Positions 59,601-64,000 of a stretch of DNA of 64,000 nucleotides are shown here, piece after piece. The stretch is from Scolanthus callimorphus. Its lineage: Eukaryota > Cnidaria > Anthozoa > Actiniaria > Edwardsiidae. Within the stretch, counting starts at the first letter, position 1; every line of letters begins with the position of its first letter. The position numbers and the translations under genes are program-made. The notes under the pieces were generated by a model. The model had not been told where the DNA came from. It ran no database searches and worked only from the letters and a program-made list of their open reading frames with translations. The stretch covers positions 15,106,501-15,170,500 of the forward strand of contig CM066916.1 in assembly GCA_033964015.1 (NCBI GenBank). Direction: 5' to 3'.

Positions 59601-62600
59601 GCGTGGATGTCAGCTGGACTTAAGAAAGATGGGGTGCCATTTGGCGACTAGCTTTATAATTTTCGTTGCCAATCCCCCAAATTTAGTCGCCATTGGCCAT
59701 ATGGTCGCAATGTCTGGCCCTGAACCCTCTCCCCCACCACACCCATCTGGAATTTCCATATTAAATTGTTGCCCTTCTTACCATGTCTGGTAGTTTAGAT
59801 ACTATTATTAGGGAGCAGGTCAAAACACATGCCCCAGATAGGGACCCAATTTGGGCCAGAGAGGTAATGGTCACTGCCTGGTACCACCCCACCCACTCTG
59901 ATTTTGAATACCAAGTTCTTTTCTAGGGGGCTGTGCAAAATCTGAATGCTGCATTAAACGAAATGATAGGACATTGCGGATTGTTTGAGTGGTTCTAATT
60001 GAAATTGGTTGTATGACTAAGAAGTTCTTTAAAAATTAAAGAACATTTTTAAATATTGAGTTTTTGGAAAATTTTAGGTGGTAGGCAGCTGGCCCTTAGG
60101 TGTTACTGACATTGTCGTGTTAGAGAGCATAATTGCCAACAGTCATGATAATTGCATTTACTGGTCAGAACACTTTGCATTGTAAACACTAAAACAGTTT
60201 TTCTGTGTAAGTTTTGTGTATCAAGTGATTCGTAGGTACCAGGCTCCTTGAATCACTTATTCCTTTCATGCTCATTCCTTAGAATGCCGTAACATGCCCA
60301 GTGGACAGGAAAGAATTCAGTGAGATCATTGTACATTCTACAAAGAAAGGGCCAATTCTTCGCAGGGTAAGATGAAGTGTTACATGGATGATATCAACCC
60401 ATGGGGGACTCCCCTTTTTGGGGGTGGGGTGCTTTTTGTACCTTTTAGGGTTTAAAATCAGGCGTCTGTTACCTTTTAGGGTGTACAACATAAAAACAAA
60501 ACTTGCAAATTATCCAGTTAGGTACCTCTTAGGGGTCTGTTTTAGCAAACAAGCAACATGGTTTTATCAATATCACACTTGTTGGTACCTTTTAGGGGTC
60601 AAAAAAACAACTAAGCCACACCCTTTTTTGGTACCTTTTAGGGATCAAATTGAAAGTTCCTGATGAGCACCCCTGCCCCCAAAATAGGGGAGTCCCCCCT
60701 TGGGATATCAATTACACACACTAATAGTGTGATCATTTAATTTATGTATTTTTACCCAAGTCTTAGGTCATTGTCATTGACTTACATTATTGATATAATT
60801 GGTGTAAATTGCAAGTTTCAATTTCTCTGGTTTTTAAAAAAATATTATTAAACTGAAAAACCACCTGTAGATTCCAGTTGAAAAGAAGGAAAAAGTGGAA
60901 GAAGAATGGGAAGATGAACCAACATATTGTGAGGTCAGTTTTTACAGACTGCTAGCAGCCCCTTCTTTGGCACATCCCCCAGAGAAGTGTAAAGAGCCCC
61001 AGACGAATGCCAGCCATTGCAGTGCCTTCAGAACTCCTCTGGTGTTCGTCGGGGGCTCTCCGCGCTTCACTGGGGGACGCACCAAAGTAGGGGCTGCTAG
61101 CAGTCTACTTTTACCTACCAATACATACACCACAACATACTCATCCAACTTTGCTCCTCTGCCGTTCGTTGGGGGCTCTTCGTGCTTCACTGGGCGAACA
61201 CCAAAGTAGGGGCTGCTAGCAGTCTACTTTTACCTACCCAAATACATATACTACAACATTCTCATCCAACTTGCTCCTCTGCCGTTCGTCGGGGGCACTT
61301 TGTGCTTCACTGGGCAAACACCAAAGTAGGGGCTGCTAGCAGTCTACTTTTACCTACCAAAATACATATACCACAACATTCTCATCCGACTTGCTCCTCT
61401 GCCATTCGTTGGGGGCTCTTCGTGCTTCACTGGGCGAACACCAAAGTAGGGGCTGCTAGCAGTCTACTTTTACCTACCCAAATACATATACTACAACATT
61501 CTCATCCAACTTGCTCCTCTGCCATTCGTTGGGGGCTCTTCGTGCTTCACTGGGCGAACACCAAAGTAGGGGCTGCTAGCAGTCTACTTTTACCTACCAA
61601 AATACATATACCACAACATTCTCATCCAACTTGCTCCTCTGCCGTTCGTCGGGGGCTCTTCACGCTTCACTGGGCGAACACCAAAGTAGGGGCTGCTAGC
61701 AGTCTACTTTTACCTACCAAAATACATATACCACAACATTCTCATCCAACTTGCTCCTCTGCCGTTCGTCGGGGGCTCTTCACGCTTCACTGGGGGAACA
61801 ACAAAGTACAGGGGCTGCTAGCAGTCTACAGTTTTTTTACAGTATATGTCTTAATTGTTCTAAACTACTCTTTAAAGCTGTGAGTGGCAAATCTGATTTT
61901 ACAAGGGTTACTATAAAAATGGCTTTGCCAGACATGTGGGGACTAGATATACATTGTACCTAATAATTATTATTGGGGGGAGGGGGAATTTTAAAGTCAT
62001 CCCTTTCTCCACCCATCTGCCTCTGCTAACTGAACAAATGAATATACTTCTAGGTTTGTCATCAATGTGATAGAGAGGATCGCTTGCTGTTGTGTGATGA
62101 CTGTGATAACGGGTAAGGAGCCATCCCTGGTGAACGTCCCTGTTTCCTGTTTTTCTTCTTCTGTGGGATACCCCAGGGATCATTAATGAAGAAAGATCCC
62201 ATTGGGCTGTTCCAGTATCCATAAAGATGGGATTTCACTCAGAATAGCAGGTTTCATTTTTACCTGAGATTGAAAAGACTATAATATACTCTACTATATT
62301 CTAGAAGCAACTAAATTGTTTTTCCTTTTGATTTCATTTATCCCGGATGGCTTTAGTTTCTAGCCTTGCAAACCCTAGCACATATGGCAGCTAAACGTTT
62401 TATAAGCACTTTATGCTTTCAGTTGCCATTGAATTTATTTGGGAAAACATATAATAACGGTCTAGCGTTTTACGTACTAAAAAATTCGTTTATGAAGCAT
62501 GTAAATGATCTCAAAAATCGTGTACACGGTTTTGAAAATCGTTTGATTCAAAAAATCGTTTGAACGATTGTGAAAAAATGTTTAAACGAATGGTGAAAGC

Positions 62601-63412
62601 GTGTACATTAGTGACACAATCGTCTAAACGAGTTGAAAAATCTTCGGGAAAGTTACGGACATAATCTCCGGGAAATAAAGCGTTCTATCCGAATCTGAAT
62701 CGGCTCCACGAACCGCTTTAGTTCATCCAAACTTCCCATTTCCCCTACTTTTAGTTAGTTAGTATATAAATTTCGTGTAATGAGGAATGCTATTCTTGTG
62801 CAATATTTCATTTTTTCGCAAAAATATAATTCGGCATTAATTAATGTGTACGCGCTGGCTGCGCATTCGAGTACACGAGCCTGTGTTCCGTGGCCTTTTG
62901 ATAACGTTCGGTTTGTGAAGGGTGTCGAAATTTGAAAATCGTGTACATGTTTTGGAAAATCGTATAAACGATTTGGAAAATCGTATAAACGATTTGGAAA
63001 ATCGTATAAACGATTTGGAAAGTCGCTTGTGTGTTTCGGAAAGTTGTGCACACGTTTTGGAAAATCGTTTGAACGATTTGAAAAGTCGTGTATACGTTTC
63101 CAGAACTCGTTTACTAATCGTTTATTTTGACCTTATGAATGGAAAGTCGTTATTATACGTTTTCCCAAAGAAGGATCACTTACATGGCTTGATTTATTGC
63201 ATTAATTTGTTCCAGCTATCACTTGGAGTGCTTAAACCCTCCACTTGAGTTTGTTCCCATTGACGAATGGTATTGCCCTGATTGTCAGCCTCAACATCAG
63301 GATGAGGCTAGTGAGGAGGAGCAGGGTGAGGCCAACATGGCGGTTGGAACAAGCTCAAGTTCAAGGTCACGCGCCAGTCGTGCCTCAGTTGCCAGCACTA
63401 GCAGTGAGACAG
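56641..63412 (+). CDS. PHRF1-like: PHRF1-like RING and PHD finger protein, 5' part
   Basis: Exons 56641-57001, 58012-58190, 60283-60366, 60871-60933, 62054-62112 and 63216-63412 have consistent phases; the frame continues past the window in phase 1. The first 147 residues are acidic with repeated KRKT motifs. A RING follows (CPVC, NSCQHVFCLECILEWSK, TCPVDRKEF), split by the intron after EWSK. Then a PHD finger (TYCE, VCHQCDREDRLLLCDDCDNG, YHLECLNPPLEFVPIDEWYC, PDC) is split by introns. This order and the spacing WSKNAVTCPVDR match vertebrate PHRF1, a nuclear E3 ubiquitin ligase that also binds the polymerase II tail. The RS-rich and C-terminal parts lie outside. The final exon ends in a Ser-rich stretch (TSSSSRSRASRASVASTSS). 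Confidence 0.85.
58012..60366 (+). CDS. RING finger exons of the PHRF1-like gene
   Basis: Exon 58012-58190 supplies CPVC, the Cys-His pair in SCQH and CLEC. Exon 60283-60366 supplies CPVDRKEF. As in vertebrate PHRF1, the final metal ligand is Asp rather than Cys. A 1.2-kb transposable element lies in the intron between them. Confidence 0.8.
58399..59584. mobile_element. Non-autonomous DNA transposon with CAGGGCCCGTGGTTTGATG ends
   Basis: CAGGGCCCGTGGTTTGATG is exactly inverted at the right end, and TTTAGT flanks both sides (58393-58398 and 59585-59590). Subterminal repeats of AAATTATGCG occur near both ends. No transposase frame was found in 1.2 kb. It has inserted into an older repeat marked by TTTAGTCGCCA motifs. 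Intronic in the PHRF1-like gene. Confidence 0.75.
60398..60703. mobile_element. CCCCTAAAAGGTACC element with 8-base target duplication
   Basis: GATATCAA lies exactly on both sides (60390-60397 and 60704-60711). The ends CCCATGGGGGACTCCCC and GGGGAGTCCCCCCTTGG are inverted, and the interior has GGTACCTTTTAGGG motifs. It is the same family as 47297-47662, in reverse. It begins 31 bases after the end of a PHRF1 RING exon. Confidence 0.75.
60871..63412 (+). CDS. PHD finger exons of the PHRF1-like gene
   Basis: Three exons (60871, 62054, 63216) encode YCE|VCHQCDREDRLLLCDDCDNG|YHLECLN and WYCPDC. This is a canonical Cys4-His-Cys3 PHD with the REDRLLLCD core. It probably reads histone H3 tails; this is inferred from the family. 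Confidence 0.8.
60943..61833. repeat. 120-base satellite array bounded by an inverted unit
   Basis: About six to seven units of 120 bases run from 61080 to 61826, each with AAGTAGGGGCTGCTAGCAGT and GCTCCTCTGCCGTTCG. The left edge (60943-61070) carries the same unit reversed, so the whole array has TGCTAGCA-centred inverted ends. The unit is divisible by three, which explains a spurious 233-codon open frame. Intronic in the PHRF1-like gene. Confidence 0.8.
62500..63125. repeat. Minisatellite of GATTTGGAAAATCGTATAAA units
   Basis: Exact 20-base units follow at 62955-63015, and looser ATCGTTTGAACGATT-type motifs extend from 62500 to 63120, some inverted. Intronic in the PHRF1-like gene. Confidence 0.65.
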
Positions 63413-64000
63413 GTATAACAAAAGCGCATCTCTGGTAAAATTGAGACCTGGGACCCAGCCTACCCAATAACCCCATTCAGCTTTGCTTTGGGGTTGAGGA
63501 ACCAGATAGGAATCTGTGGTATCCCTTGTTTTATTCCAGTAGACATCCTTAAGTCTTACCCAATTAGGTTTCTGCCTAATCCCAGACTAATCCCAGCTTA
63601 CAGCTCTGTGGGCTCCAAGGTTTCTGTACTTACTTTGATGGATGGGATACAATAATTATGAGATCCCAGTATTTACAGCTGGGGCATGGTTGGGCTCCAG
63701 CTCTTCCAGCTGGCTCAGCCACCTTGTATCTATATATTAATGTTTGGATGCCAGATGTGATGACACGGACGGTGGAGCGGGCAAATTTTCGTATGCCCAC
63801 CTACTCTGTCATACATTGTCTCTAATAAGCCCCTCACGTACCAACATGCCACCATCAGAAGGTGAACGTACCTGAGTGTCAATGATTTGTGTATGAATTT
63901 TTTTCTCAAACCAAAACGTTTGAAATCATTGCTGAGTCCAGCAAAAGTTAACGATAGTGTGAGCTCAGCAGAATACAACATAGTAGATCTTTTGTCGAAA
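63413..64000. other. PHRF1-like intron to window end
   Basis: Sequence after the donor ACAG|GTATAA at 63412. No further exon was recognised before the window ends, and no repeat was identified with confidence. Confidence 0.5.

Noticed and set aside
61182..61883. 233-codon plus-strand frame with a 40-residue repeat
   Set aside because: The 120-base satellite unit is divisible by three and lacks stops in one frame; there is no splice or start context and no domain.

Overview
This is eukaryotic, metazoan DNA with intron-rich genes and GT-AG splice sites. It most likely comes from an anthozoan cnidarian (coral or sea anemone). The main evidence is a contiguous two-domain arginine kinase, an arrangement known from sea anemones, together with animal nuclear genes of the PHRF1 and SCAF type and a very high load of small foldback DNA elements. 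The species cannot be named from sequence alone. No rRNA, tRNA, CRISPR or bacterial operon was seen.

Layout. 1-3200 is repeat territory with nested foldback elements. 3201-5166 (+) is a two-exon secreted Ly6/uPAR-type three-finger protein. 5858-12550 (-) is a two-domain arginine kinase in eight coding exons, whose reading frame needs three single-base corrections. 12571-16947 is intergenic and made mostly of foldback elements and a minisatellite. 16948-37806 (+) is a gene of 23 proposed exons for a protein of about 1,360 residues: signal peptide, LRR N-cap, about ten leucine-rich repeats (nearly one per 72-nt exon), a cysteine-rich stalk, seven to nine membrane segments and a long acidic tail. 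It is the most unusual gene here. 37807-40754 is intergenic with foldback repeats. 40755-52569 (-) is a SCAF1-like arginine/serine-rich protein of about 1,415 residues with the C-terminal helical domain shared by SCAF1, SCAF11 and PHRF1. 52570-56640 is a divergent intergenic/promoter region. 56641-63412 (+) is the 5' part of a PHRF1-like RING-PHD gene that runs off the window.

How the genes relate. The SCAF1-like and PHRF1-like genes lie head to head; both belong to families tied to the RNA polymerase II C-terminal domain and to splicing, so a shared promoter region is plausible. Arginine kinase supplies phosphagen energy buffering. The Ly6-like protein and the LRR-polytopic protein would act in the extracellular space or at the cell surface. 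There is no operon-like functional cluster.

Two caveats. Exon boundaries were worked out by eye from splice sites, phase and protein similarity known from memory. Four places in two otherwise well-conserved genes need one-base corrections in short homopolymers, which suggests base-level assembly error, although decay or allelic variation cannot be excluded.
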